From Hymenobacter sp. (GTDB taxonomy: Bacteria > Bacteroidota > Bacteroidia > Cytophagales > Hymenobacteraceae): a stretch of 41,212 bases of DNA. The translations under genes were made by a program, and so were the position numbers. The notes beneath the pieces were generated by a model. It ran no database searches, had not been told where the DNA came from, and saw only the letters and a list, made by a program, of their open reading frames with translations. Within the stretch, counting starts at the first letter, position 1, and each line of letters opens with the position of its first letter. This document shows, piece by piece, positions 33,959-39,389 of the stretch. The stretch spans positions 1 to 41,212 of the forward strand of contig JAQBNT010000116.1 of the NCBI GenBank assembly GCA_028288445.1, given 5' to 3'.

Positions 33959-33966
33959 CAAACATA
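33959..33966 (-). promoter_or_regulatory. -7 element TATGTTTG of the HExxH gene
   Basis: On the minus strand 33966 to 33959 reads TATGTTTG, a full match to TAnnTTTG, giving a leader of about 30 nt before the ATG at 33922. No clear -33 TTTG is seen at 19 bp. The position decides against the longer start at 34000. Confidence 0.5.
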
Positions 33967-34015
33967 CCGTTGGGCTAGGCCAATGCATCAGTGCCAGCAC
34001 TGAATCTTGAGCATG

Positions 34016-34046
34016 AAAAAGCCCCGCTTGGGTGGGCGGGGCTTTG
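34016..34046 (-). terminator. Terminator behind the minus-strand T9SS tail relic
   Basis: Arms agccccgc (34020-34027) and gcggggct (34036-34043) are flanked by aaaaa on the left (T-run on the minus strand) and ttt on the right. It stands about 27 bp beyond the stop of the sorting-tail relic ending at 34073, as if it still belonged to that vanished gene. Confidence 0.8.
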
Positions 34047-34072
34047 GGTGGAAACTTAATCGAGTACGGTTG

Positions 34073-34240
34073 TTACTCCACTGCTAGGCGCAGGCGCTTA
34101 TTACCCGCGTGCACCACGTACACGCCCGCCGGCAGCCCGGCCGGCAGAGCCAGCGCGGCCGTGCCCGTGGCATCAGCCGTGGCCGAAAGCACGGCGCGTC
34201 CCAGCGCATCGAACACGTGGGCGGTCTTACCCGGCAATGC
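34073..34240 (-). pseudogene. T9SS sorting-tail relic, minus strand
   Basis: The minus strand encodes a C-terminal sorting domain end: KTAHVFDALGRAVLSATA, then ALALPAGLPAGVYVVHAGNK and RLRLAVE followed by a stop at 34073. That is the normal last half of a type A tail (FDALGR, LPAGVYVV, terminal basic/Val motif). Further upstream on this strand, past about 34240, the frame runs into the antisense of the plus-strand relic and has no signal peptide or YPNP motif. The body of the protein is missing, so this is a fragment, not a functional gene. Confidence 0.7.
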
Positions 34241-34424
34241 CCCGGTGAGCGCCGATGTGCTCGATGAGGTGGGCCGCCCGGTGCAGGTGTTGGCAGCCGA
34301 GCAGGCGCAAGGCGTAGGGCCGCATACGCTATACGTGACCACGGCCGGGCTGGCGGCGGGGCTATACACTGTGCGCCTGACGCATGACGGAGCCCCGACC
34401 TACCGCAAGTTGATGGTAGAGTAA
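34241..34424 (+). pseudogene. T9SS sorting-tail relic, plus strand
   Basis: The plus strand from about 34241 encodes VSADVLDEVGRPVQVLAAEQ, then VGPHTLYVTTAGLAAGLYTV and RLTHDGAPTYRKLMVE with a stop ending at 34424. This is again a type A sorting tail (LDEVGRPVQ, LAAGLYTVRL, final RKLMVE) lacking everything before it. It begins where the minus-strand relic begins, so two tails are joined back-to-back. A terminator follows at 34443-34476. The open frame extends left to 34032, but that part is only the complement of the other relic. Confidence 0.7.
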
Positions 34425-34442
34425 ATACGGAGTTAGGTACAC

Positions 34443-34476
34443 AAAAAAGCCCCGACCGGAGAGGTCGGAGCTTTTC
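34443..34476. terminator. Bidirectional terminator
   Basis: Arms 34445-34457 (aaaagccccgacc) and 34463-34475 pair with one mismatch, with A/T runs on both sides. It serves the plus-strand sorting-tail relic and the minus-strand toxin gene ending at 34495. Confidence 0.85.
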
Positions 34477-34494
34477 ATTCTTGCGCGGTGCTGC

Positions 34495-35082
34495 CTATTG
34501 GGTTTGCTCAGCGGCTGCAACCAGCGTTTCGATTAGAATAAACATCGAAAGCGGATTGTCAGGCAGGCGTTGAAAGCCCATGTCTTCGTAAAGCTGCGCG
34601 ACCCGCTCATTCTTTGCGTCCAAGTAGACCGCTCTGGCACCAGCACGGCCCGAGAGGCTAACAGCAGCATTAAGCGCATGTCCAATCAATGCCGTGCCCA
34701 GTCCATGTCCCGTCAAGGAGAGGTCAATGGCGACCCGTCCAAGGATAATAACGCCAATCGAGGGGTACGGAAAGCGCTCGAATACCCTGAATTTATCACG
34801 TTTCTTGTCCTGCCATTGTGCCCCATAGATGGCACGGGCAACCGAATCACGCAAAATGCCCCCAATGCTGAGTGTGTAAAAGCCTTTGACACAAAAGCGC
34901 TCATCGACACAGCAATAAACACTCGCGTTGCGCTGCTTAACGTCGCGCAAAGCTTTTTCCCCGCGAATGTAGTCTGTTAACGGCTGCTCTTTGCAAACAA
35001 AAGCCGCTCGGTCGTGTGACGGCGCGAGCGGCTCAATGGTAAGGACTGATTCAGCAACCAAGGGGTGCTGGATTATAGCCAT
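34495..35082 (-). CDS. GNAT-family toxin, TacT-like (195 aa)
   Basis: A GCN5-type acetyltransferase with the layout of TacT toxins, which acetylate the amino group of charged tRNA and stop translation. Visible features: FVCKEQPLTDYIRGEKALRD near the N-terminus, VKGFYTLSIGGI, the acetyl-CoA loop LGRVAIDLSLTGHGLGTAL (G125 to G129), and LYEDMGF with Y165 in the position of the catalytic tyrosine. The 10-bp overlap with the end of the upstream 89-codon gene indicates translational coupling, as in toxin-antitoxin operons. Length is slightly longer than usual TacT (about 160-175). Toxin activity is inferred from family and arrangement. Confidence 0.85.
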   Translation of the reverse strand: MAIIQHPLVAESVLTIEPLAPSHDRAAFVCKEQPLTDYIRGEKALRDVKQRNASVYCCVDERFCVKGFYTLSIGGILRDSVARAIYGAQWQDKKRDKFRVFERFPYPSIGVIILGRVAIDLSLTGHGLGTALIGHALNAAVSLSGRAGARAVYLDAKNERVAQLYEDMGFQRLPDNPLSMFILIETLVAAAEQTQ

Positions 35083-35342
35083 GCTTTTGCTAGTCTCATG
35101 GCATTAACAAGGCTAGCATTGGGAGCTGGGGCCTTTTCAACAAGTAAGGCATGACCAAATACCCTCAAGTCATTTGTTGTCATTTCTACCCGCTTAGGCT
35201 TGCCAAACTTGCTGGCAGACAACGTTTTGTTGTTACTGTATGCTGAATTCAGCCCTTGAGTAGCAGCAACAGAGCGCGGGCGAACTTCCACAGCAGTCGT
35301 GCGGCACGGCTTTGTACGGTGGGATAGTTTACGCGAATTCAT
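35073..35342 (-). CDS. Probable antitoxin partner of the GNAT toxin (89 aa)
   Basis: This gene overlaps the toxin start by 10 bp and is transcribed first. Its C-terminus, RVEMTTNDLRVFGHALLVEK followed by APAPNASLVNAM, resembles the toxin-neutralising tail of DUF1778/TacA antitoxins (pattern F..AL..PP.PN..L..A). The N-terminal about 50 residues (MNSRKLSHRTKPCRTTAVEV, then many Ser/Asn/Lys) are basic and do not show the ribbon-helix-helix that TacA proteins use to bind DNA. So it is either an antitoxin with a replaced DNA-binding part or one that has lost it. The palindromes upstream suggest that the operon is autoregulated all the same. Function is inferred from position and the short C-terminal similarity. 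Confidence 0.65.
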   Translation of the reverse strand: MNSRKLSHRTKPCRTTAVEVRPRSVAATQGLNSAYSNNKTLSASKFGKPKRVEMTTNDLRVFGHALLVEKAPAPNASLVNAMRLAKAWL

Positions 35343-35379
35343 GGCGATGGCGAGGCTACGGTTGGTAAAAACGTAAGCA

Positions 35380-35411
35380 GGAATTCCGTTCTTTCTTCTG
35401 GAATTCCAGAA
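35380..35411 (-). promoter_or_regulatory. Twin GGAATTCC palindromes in the leader of the toxin-antitoxin operon
   Basis: GGAATTCC occurs at 35380-35387 and again at 35400-35407, 20 bp (about two helical turns) apart. The second is the centre of a perfect 16-bp palindrome, 35396-35411. They lie between the promoter and the antitoxin ATG, where binding of a dimeric repressor would block transcription. They are candidate operators by position and symmetry. Confidence 0.5.
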
Positions 35412-35431
35412 TCTTTATAAGGGATTCTATG

Positions 35432-35452
35432 CAAATGTAACGGCGCGTTACA
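35432..35452 (-). promoter_or_regulatory. Promoter -7 with overlapping 17-bp palindrome
   Basis: On the minus strand 35439 to 35432 is TACATTTG, a full TAnnTTTG match. It overlaps the perfect palindrome tgtaacg-gcg-cgttaca (35436-35452). A repressor bound there would cover the -7 region of the toxin-antitoxin operon. The start codon at 35342 is about 90 bp downstream. Confidence 0.6.
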
Positions 35453-35567
35453 ACGTTTTGTTCTTTTCGCTCTGCGTTTTATTGATATGCTGCGTTTTTG
35501 GCGCGGGTTTAACGTTTTATTCGTTTGTTTTTATTGCGCATTCTTTCGTTTGCATTCGCACCCACCA

Positions 35568-35598
35568 ATTGCCCCGCGCAAAAGGTGGCCTATATTTG
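35568..35598 (+). promoter_or_regulatory. Bacteroidota promoter immediately before a start codon
   Basis: ATTG (35568-35571), 19 bp, then TATATTTG (35591-35598): close to the TTTG-N19-TAnnTTTG consensus. The ATG at 35605 is only six bases after the -7 element, so the transcript should start at or next to the start codon. Confidence 0.65.
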
Positions 35599-35604
35599 AG
35601 CGGT

Positions 35605-35862
35605 ATGGAATCCAACGCCCGCTTCGTCATCGGCGTCTTCTTGGAAGACCCAAAAGCCGACCCTTTGGTTTTTCTCTTTCAGCAGGCGCTCTTCGAGCAG
35701 GAGCGTATTGGCGTAGCGGTCCCACGCGCCGAGGCCGACAAGATGGGGCCGTCGCAACTGGCCGGGGCGGTAACCGATTATTACCTTCAGAAATATCCAG
35801 AGGAAATCGAGCGGGTGGGCCGAGGCACTGTGCTTGGGGCAGTAGAGCGGGCAATGAGGTGA
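35605..35862 (+). CDS. Hypothetical protein (85 aa), probably leaderless
   Basis: The start at 35605 (MESNARFVIGVFLEDPKADP) is chosen because the good promoter at 35568-35598 overlaps the longer open frame that begins at 35458; that extension is a hydrophobic translation of promoter DNA. The product is a small soluble alpha/beta-looking protein (LVFLFQQALFEQERIGVAVP, LAGAVTDYYLQKYPEEIERV) with no family I recognise. The gene at 35888 follows after 25 bp but has a promoter-like element of its own, so they may be expressed together or separately. Confidence 0.65.
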   Translation: MESNARFVIGVFLEDPKADPLVFLFQQALFEQERIGVAVPRAEADKMGPSQLAGAVTDYYLQKYPEEIERVGRGTVLGAVERAMR

Positions 35863-35887
35863 GCAGTTTCCTTACCTTGCTCCACAT

Positions 35888-36598
35888 ATGAAGGACTGGA
35901 CCGCAATTCTCCCATTGCTAGGTGTGGCCGTCGGCTGGCTGCTCAATCAAGCCACGGCGCGGCGAACGGAGCGGCTGGCTGACCAACGCATTATTAAGGA
36001 AATGCTCTACTCACTGCTGGAGTTACACCGCCTTCTGCGCGCATTGGGATGGACGAACGCCAACCTGCCAGAATTGGTGACGGCTTTTCGCAAACAGTTG
36101 CCTGTTGCCCCGCCAGCGGAATACGAGGCAGCGGTAGATGAACTGCTGACCAACTTAGTACGCGATGCGCTCACATCATTCTTTGGGCAACAACTGGCTA
36201 GCCTTAAAGATGACTATACGGCCGCCCTAGTGAAGCTCGCGGCGGTGGACCCCATCAGCGCTTACCGTCTGCGCGGGCAGGAAGATGCGTTGCGCGATAT
36301 CCAGCAGTTGGTGACAACCGCTCGAGAGGCTACCGTGGCCCGCCTCGGGGAGCCCCCTGCTGACCAGCCGGACTATTTGGCCTTTCTTCGGCAACAATTA
36401 GAACCCGAAGAGATAGCAAGCACACGGGACTTGGTACTGGATGTCATGAAACAACTCGCCGCGCAACTCAACCGTCGGACCCGTCGCGGCCTGTCCACAC
36501 TTCTTGCGAAGACTGAACCGAATGGGCAGGAACTGATGAAAGAATTGCAGGGCCGAGTAGCAAAGGCCCTGGCAGCAATGCCGCAGCAGGAAGGCTGA
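35888..36598 (+). CDS. Membrane-anchored helical protein of unknown function (236 aa)
   Basis: An N-terminal membrane segment (WTAILPLLGVAVGWLLNQ, residues 4-21) is followed by a long helical cytoplasmic part rich in Leu, Ala, Arg and Glu (TERLADQRIIKEMLYSLLEL, LRGQEDALRDIQQLVTTARE, LVLDVMKQLAAQLNRRTRRG). This is a topology seen in small island-borne membrane proteins. No catalytic motif is visible. TACCTTGC at 35873-35880 resembles a -7 element and would again give an almost leaderless transcript. A terminator follows at 36621. Confidence 0.75.
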   Translation: MKDWTAILPLLGVAVGWLLNQATARRTERLADQRIIKEMLYSLLELHRLLRALGWTNANLPELVTAFRKQLPVAPPAEYEAAVDELLTNLVRDALTSFFGQQLASLKDDYTAALVKLAAVDPISAYRLRGQEDALRDIQQLVTTAREATVARLGEPPADQPDYLAFLRQQLEPEEIASTRDLVLDVMKQLAAQLNRRTRRGLSTLLAKTEPNGQELMKELQGRVAKALAAMPQQEG

Positions 36599-36620
36599 GG
36601 GGCAGCTATTATTAAAGCAG

Positions 36621-36656
36621 CAGCCCCGGCTTCTTTGGAGATGCCAGGGCTGTTTT
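36621..36656 (+). terminator. Rho-independent terminator
   Basis: Arms cagccccggc (36621-36630) and gccagggctg (36643-36652) pair with one mismatch, followed by TTTT (36653-36656). It ends the plus-strand pair 35605-36598. Confidence 0.75.
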
Positions 36657-36666
36657 AGTGTTTGGC

Positions 36667-37209
36667 CTATTGAGATGGTGGCGTTTTGCCAAAAACAAAC
36701 CCCACAGAATTAGCCCTTGCCTCATCTTCTTGGCTATCAACGCTAGTATCAATTTCCCATTTTATCATTTCATCGAGAAAAAAGCTAACCTGTTTATATA
36801 TAAAATCCGCTGTGATTTCCTCTGGATTAAACTTGCCAACCGCAATTGCATCGCCCTGCGTTACAATTCCTTCAATGTAAGGATAGCCTATAATAACAAA
36901 TACTTTCCCGTTATAAGCTTGCGAAAACACGATGTAGCCACCATGTTTCGCATAAGACTTCATACTAGTTTTAGTTTTCTCGTATATTCCTGAATAACCG
37001 TTATTAAACGTCAGATTGATACCCTCGGAATTAGTGGTATAGGTCAGGCTTTGAACCTGCATATCAAATCCTAACTCGGATTTTATTTGCTCTAAGGTCG
37101 TTTTAAGCAGTCCTTTTTTCTCGTCTTGCCACAGTTTGCGGTTGGATTCAATAGTGGCAAGTGCAGCCTTTAGCTGCTCGCCTTTCTGCTTTATGGTTTC
37201 AATTGTCAT
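36667..37209 (-). CDS. Hypothetical soluble protein (180 aa)
   Basis: The protein starts with a coiled-coil-like helix (MTIETIKQKGEQLKAALATI, then WQDEKKGLLKTTLEQIKSEL). A beta-rich domain follows (VQSLTYTTNSEGINLTFNNG, GGYIVFSQAYNGKVFVIIGY), then a C-terminal acidic region. There is no signal peptide or membrane span. I do not recognise a family. It begins 21 bp after the DUF2158 gene at 37231-37437, close enough for co-transcription. Confidence 0.7.
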   Translation of the reverse strand: MTIETIKQKGEQLKAALATIESNRKLWQDEKKGLLKTTLEQIKSELGFDMQVQSLTYTTNSEGINLTFNNGYSGIYEKTKTSMKSYAKHGGYIVFSQAYNGKVFVIIGYPYIEGIVTQGDAIAVGKFNPEEITADFIYKQVSFFLDEMIKWEIDTSVDSQEDEARANSVGFVFGKTPPSQ

Positions 37210-37230
37210 AAGGGGTAGAATGTGAGTTGG

Positions 37231-37437
37231 CTATAAATTAACTCCTCCAATTGGTTCATCCGAAACGGCAAACCTTATGCGGACAGATGCTTTGGGATAC
37301 TCTTGTTCCTGAGGCACATGGTTTTTATCATGCCAGGAACAGGTGCAATTTTCTCCCTCAATCTTGGTAACTGTCATCCAGGGACCTCCGCCAGCTTTTA
37401 AGGCTACTTGTGAGCCAATCTTAATTATTGAATCCAT
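37231..37437 (-). CDS. DUF2158 (YodC-like) small protein, copy B (68 aa)
   Basis: The ATG at 37437 gives MDSIIKIGSQVALKAGGGPW, then MTVTKIEGENCTCSWHDKNH. The longer frame to 37500 overlaps the hairpin at 37467-37513 and is not used. The pattern (K/x)IG..V.LK.GGP.MTV....(C/x).W is the DUF2158 signature, an SH3-like small barrel of unknown role. Its paralogue is at 38485-38679. Confidence 0.8.
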   Translation of the reverse strand: MDSIIKIGSQVALKAGGGPWMTVTKIEGENCTCSWHDKNHVPQEQEYPKASVRIRFAVSDEPIGGVNL

Positions 37438-37466
37438 CGAGGTAGTTATGAAAGTGAGTCGGAAAG

Positions 37467-37513
37467 CTACGAAAAAGCCCCGGCTCGTTTCAGGGGCCAA
37501 GGCTTTTTCGTAG
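37467..37513. terminator. Hairpin with CTACGAAAAAGCC arms, between cassettes
   Basis: Perfect 13-bp arms ctacgaaaaagcc (37467-37479) and ggctttttcgtag (37501-37513), with a further partly pairing GC-rich interior. T-runs face both ways. On the minus strand it ends 29 bp before the DUF2158-B ATG, and the trailing CGTAGCTTTC includes TAGCTTTC, one base off TAnnTTTG. Termination and promotion seem to be combined. Confidence 0.75.
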
Positions 37514-37531
37514 CCTGTCGTGTGCCATTAA

Positions 37532-37645
37532 CCACTATACCAATTCTGGCCCCTCAAGCATTCCCGCGAGTACGTGGCGAATATGTTAGCAGAAGACTTC
37601 TGTTTGGGCCCAACAACGGTGGAGGCAATTTTGTGTCGGTCGTAA
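37532..37645 (+). pseudogene. Truncated small HTH-like protein fragment
   Basis: Between a TAA at 37529 and another at 37643, the plus strand reads PLYQFWPLKHSREYVANMLA, then EDFCLGPTTVEAILCRS. The pattern KHxREYVxxMLAxxFxLxPxTVEAIL resembles the helix-turn-helix core of small Bacteroidota regulators. There is no start codon at the proper place (the only in-frame ATG, 37583, is inside the motif), and the hairpin at 37467-37513 lies where the 5' end should be. I read it as a 5'-truncated remnant; chance similarity is possible. Confidence 0.45.
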
Positions 37646-37656
37646 AAAGCAAGGTG

Positions 37657-38004
37657 CTACTCAGCGTCAAGTTCCTTAAACATCTCAAACAATAGCTTAA
37701 GGTGACTTCCTAGCGCCTCTAAATAGACATAGACCTCTCGTTTATCGACCGCACTTTTTGCGTCGTCCCACTTTGCTAAGTGCTCCAGAATAAACTCGAT
37801 GCTATCAATTTCTCCACCTACTCCCTGACGGGCATTGTAAGACCCAAAGCGAGTGGTTAGCTCAGCTTTTGTTTCTTCAATAAACTTGATGATTGTGTCC
37901 AGATTAAGCCGGAAAAGCGGGTATGCCAATCCCTCCCACAGCTTACTTTGGTGGTAGTCAAAAGACTGCGGAATAAGGCTTTTGAACGTTTTCTTTTTGG
38001 CCAT
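37657..38004 (-). CDS. Helical protein of unknown function, paralogue B (115 aa)
   Basis: The start MAKKKTFKSLIPQSFDYHQS is followed by KLWEGLAYPLFRLNLDTIIK and several more amphipathic helices (FILEHLAKWDDAKSAVDKRE, YLEALGSHLKLLFEMFKEL). It aligns by eye over its full length with the next gene (38044-38412): LIPxxxxYxxSKLxEG, then a central Thr/Lys helix, then a final LGELDA/FKELDAE. There is no signal peptide and no known family. The 39-bp gap to its paralogue suggests tandem duplication and co-transcription. Confidence 0.72.
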   Translation of the reverse strand: MAKKKTFKSLIPQSFDYHQSKLWEGLAYPLFRLNLDTIIKFIEETKAELTTRFGSYNARQGVGGEIDSIEFILEHLAKWDDAKSAVDKREVYVYLEALGSHLKLLFEMFKELDAE

Positions 38005-38043
38005 TTGGGTGAAAGATTAAATTATATTTATGATGCCTACTGC

Positions 38044-38412
38044 TTAGCTTTCATCGCCAGGCATCCAACCAGAGGCATCTAGTTCGCCAAGCATCCCTTT
38101 CAGTGCCTCATAATGCCACTTCAGCGCATCAATAAAGATTTTGGCGTCCATGTTCCCTTTGAGTTCTCCCTCCTCAAGCCAGTGCTTCAAACGCTGAACT
38201 ATGTGGTCAAGCGTTTCTATTGTGGCACTTACACTGTCGATGTCCTGGTAAGAGGAATACTTTTGAGTTAACCCCTCCTTTAGTTTTGTTTGGACGTCAG
38301 CAATGTAGCTCAAGTCGGCTTCGGCCATTGGATACCCGCTAAAGTAGCCTTCGTAGAGCTTGCTGATTGCGTAAGCAAGGTGGTCAGGTATCAATCCTTT
38401 CAGGCTACTCAT
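38044..38412 (-). CDS. Helical protein of unknown function, paralogue A (122 aa)
   Basis: The ATG at 38412 (MSSLKGLIPDHLAYAISKLY) is taken over a TTG two codons earlier. The protein is all-helical, with a DSVSATIETLDHIVQRLKHW core that lines up with DSIEFILEHLAKW in paralogue B. It ends ELDASGWMPGDES. It lies 32 bp before the terminator of DUF2158-A and 39 bp ahead of paralogue B in transcription order. The family is not recognised; a small helical bundle that binds a partner protein is all that can be suggested. Confidence 0.72.
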   Translation of the reverse strand: MSSLKGLIPDHLAYAISKLYEGYFSGYPMAEADLSYIADVQTKLKEGLTQKYSSYQDIDSVSATIETLDHIVQRLKHWLEEGELKGNMDAKIFIDALKWHYEALKGMLGELDASGWMPGDES

Positions 38413-38444
38413 TGTCAATCATTAGTGTGTGGATGAGCAGCAAG

Positions 38445-38482
38445 CTACGCAAAAGCCCCGACTGGTGGGTCGGGGCTTGTAG
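38445..38482 (-). terminator. Terminator of DUF2158-A, joined to the next promoter region
   Basis: Right arm gtcggggcttgtag (38469-38482) pairs with 38445-38462 (ctacgcaaaagccccgac), the latter having four extra bases. On the minus strand it is followed by GCTTTTGCGTAGCTTGC, where TAGCTTGC resembles the -7 element for the gene at 38412. Confidence 0.8.
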
Positions 38483-38484
38483 AT

Positions 38485-38679
38485 TTAGATGGTAGGCACT
38501 CTATCTGGGTCTGCCGCCTTTAGCATTGCACCTTTGAACTTGCTTTGTTTCAACTCATTCTTGATAAACCAAGTGCAAGGGTAGCCATAATTCGGCCCCT
38601 CTGGGCCGCCAATAGTCATAATGGGGCCTCCAGATTTGAGTTGAACGGTATCGCCGATTTTGAATTGCGATTCTGCCAT
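38485..38679 (-). CDS. DUF2158 (YodC-like) small protein, copy A (64 aa)
   Basis: MAESQFKIGDTVQLKSGGPI followed by MTIGGPEGPNYGYPCTWFIK and NELKQSKFKGAMLK is a textbook DUF2158 protein (FKIGDxVQLKSGGPxMTI...CxWF). The role of the family is unknown; it has a small SH3-like barrel and occurs in phages and islands. The start at 38679 fits this motif. The terminator at 38445-38482 follows two bases after its stop codon. Confidence 0.85.
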   Translation of the reverse strand: MAESQFKIGDTVQLKSGGPIMTIGGPEGPNYGYPCTWFIKNELKQSKFKGAMLKAADPDRVPTI

Positions 38680-38741
38680 TGCGGTAAGGGGTTTAAGTGA
38701 GCAGCCAAGCTACGAAGAAGCTGTGGCTTGTGAGGTCAGCC

Positions 38742-39290
38742 TTATTTTCGGCTGGTGGCGGGTGTCGTTTGGTTGCGTCCAAGCTGTTGCACCTGCGCCT
38801 CCAGCTTCTGTAATCGGGCACTTACCTCGGTAGAATCGGCAGTGGCTTGATAGGCAATACAAACAGCTACGATGGCTACTACTAGGCTAAGTGCGGCTAT
38901 CCAGGCACTAACTTTTGCGCTTCTTGCACCGCTCACCGTAGCGGTAGCACTCTGCCGATTTAGGTTTATTTGTTCTTGCTCCTGCTTTTGCTGCTGCGTT
39001 TGTTTGTCAACTTGTTGTTGGGTGTAGGCGCGATACCCACCAGGGCTTCGGGCAATGCTGTATCCTTTTGCGGTCAGTTCGGAAAGATTATTTTGGGTAG
39101 GCCCGTCCGCATTCGTTACCAAGCCTTCTGACTGCATAACAGCCCGCAGGAACTGGCCTTCCTCCCTAGAAATGCCGAGCTCTCTGTTCCCGTCATAGAG
39201 AAAGATAAAGCCAGGATTGTCATTAATCCCGGCGAGCATCCGGTTCAGAATGGTGTGTATAGTCTCGCGTTGTGCAGGCGTAACAATCAT
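38742..39290 (-). CDS. Winged-helix-like protein with coiled coil and membrane anchor (182 aa)
   Basis: The first about 85 residues (MIVTPAQRETIHTILNRMLA, ELGISREEGQFLRAVMQSEG, LTAKGYSIAR) look like a small winged-helix domain. A Gln-rich coiled coil (QQQVDKQTQQQKQEQEQINL) is followed by one membrane span (about residues 128-148, AWIAALSLVVAIVAVCIAYQ) and a short second coiled coil (EVSARLQKLEAQVQQL). The DNA-binding-like domain would face the cytoplasm. It is next to the AbiTii gene, so it may belong with defence. Function is unknown. Confidence 0.75.
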   Translation of the reverse strand: MIVTPAQRETIHTILNRMLAGINDNPGFIFLYDGNRELGISREEGQFLRAVMQSEGLVTNADGPTQNNLSELTAKGYSIARSPGGYRAYTQQQVDKQTQQQKQEQEQINLNRQSATATVSGARSAKVSAWIAALSLVVAIVAVCIAYQATADSTEVSARLQKLEAQVQQLGRNQTTPATSRK

Positions 39291-39330
39291 GGGAGAGCAA
39301 GGGAAAGTGAACGGGCAATTTAGTTGCTGG

Positions 39331-39364
39331 CTACGAAAAAGCCCCGACTGGCGGGCCGAGGCTT
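39331..39364 (-). terminator. Terminator of the AbiTii gene
   Basis: Arms aagccccg (39339-39346) and cgaggctt (39357-39364) pair with one mismatch, followed on the minus strand by TTTTTCGTAGC. It sits 26 bp past the AbiTii stop and 40 bp before the next ATG (39290). The CGTAGC trailer matches those at 37467 and 38445. Confidence 0.75.
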
Positions 39365-39389
39365 ATGGAATTAAACTAGCAGCAAAACC

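Noticed and set aside
34032..34240. N-terminal half of the plus-strand frame over the sorting-tail relics as a secreted protein
   Set aside because: It is the complement of the minus-strand relic; only the part after about 34241 looks like protein-coding on this strand.
35458..35604. Longer start with a hydrophobic leader for the gene at 35605
   Set aside because: It runs over a consensus promoter (35568-35598), and the conserved-looking soluble part begins at the later ATG.
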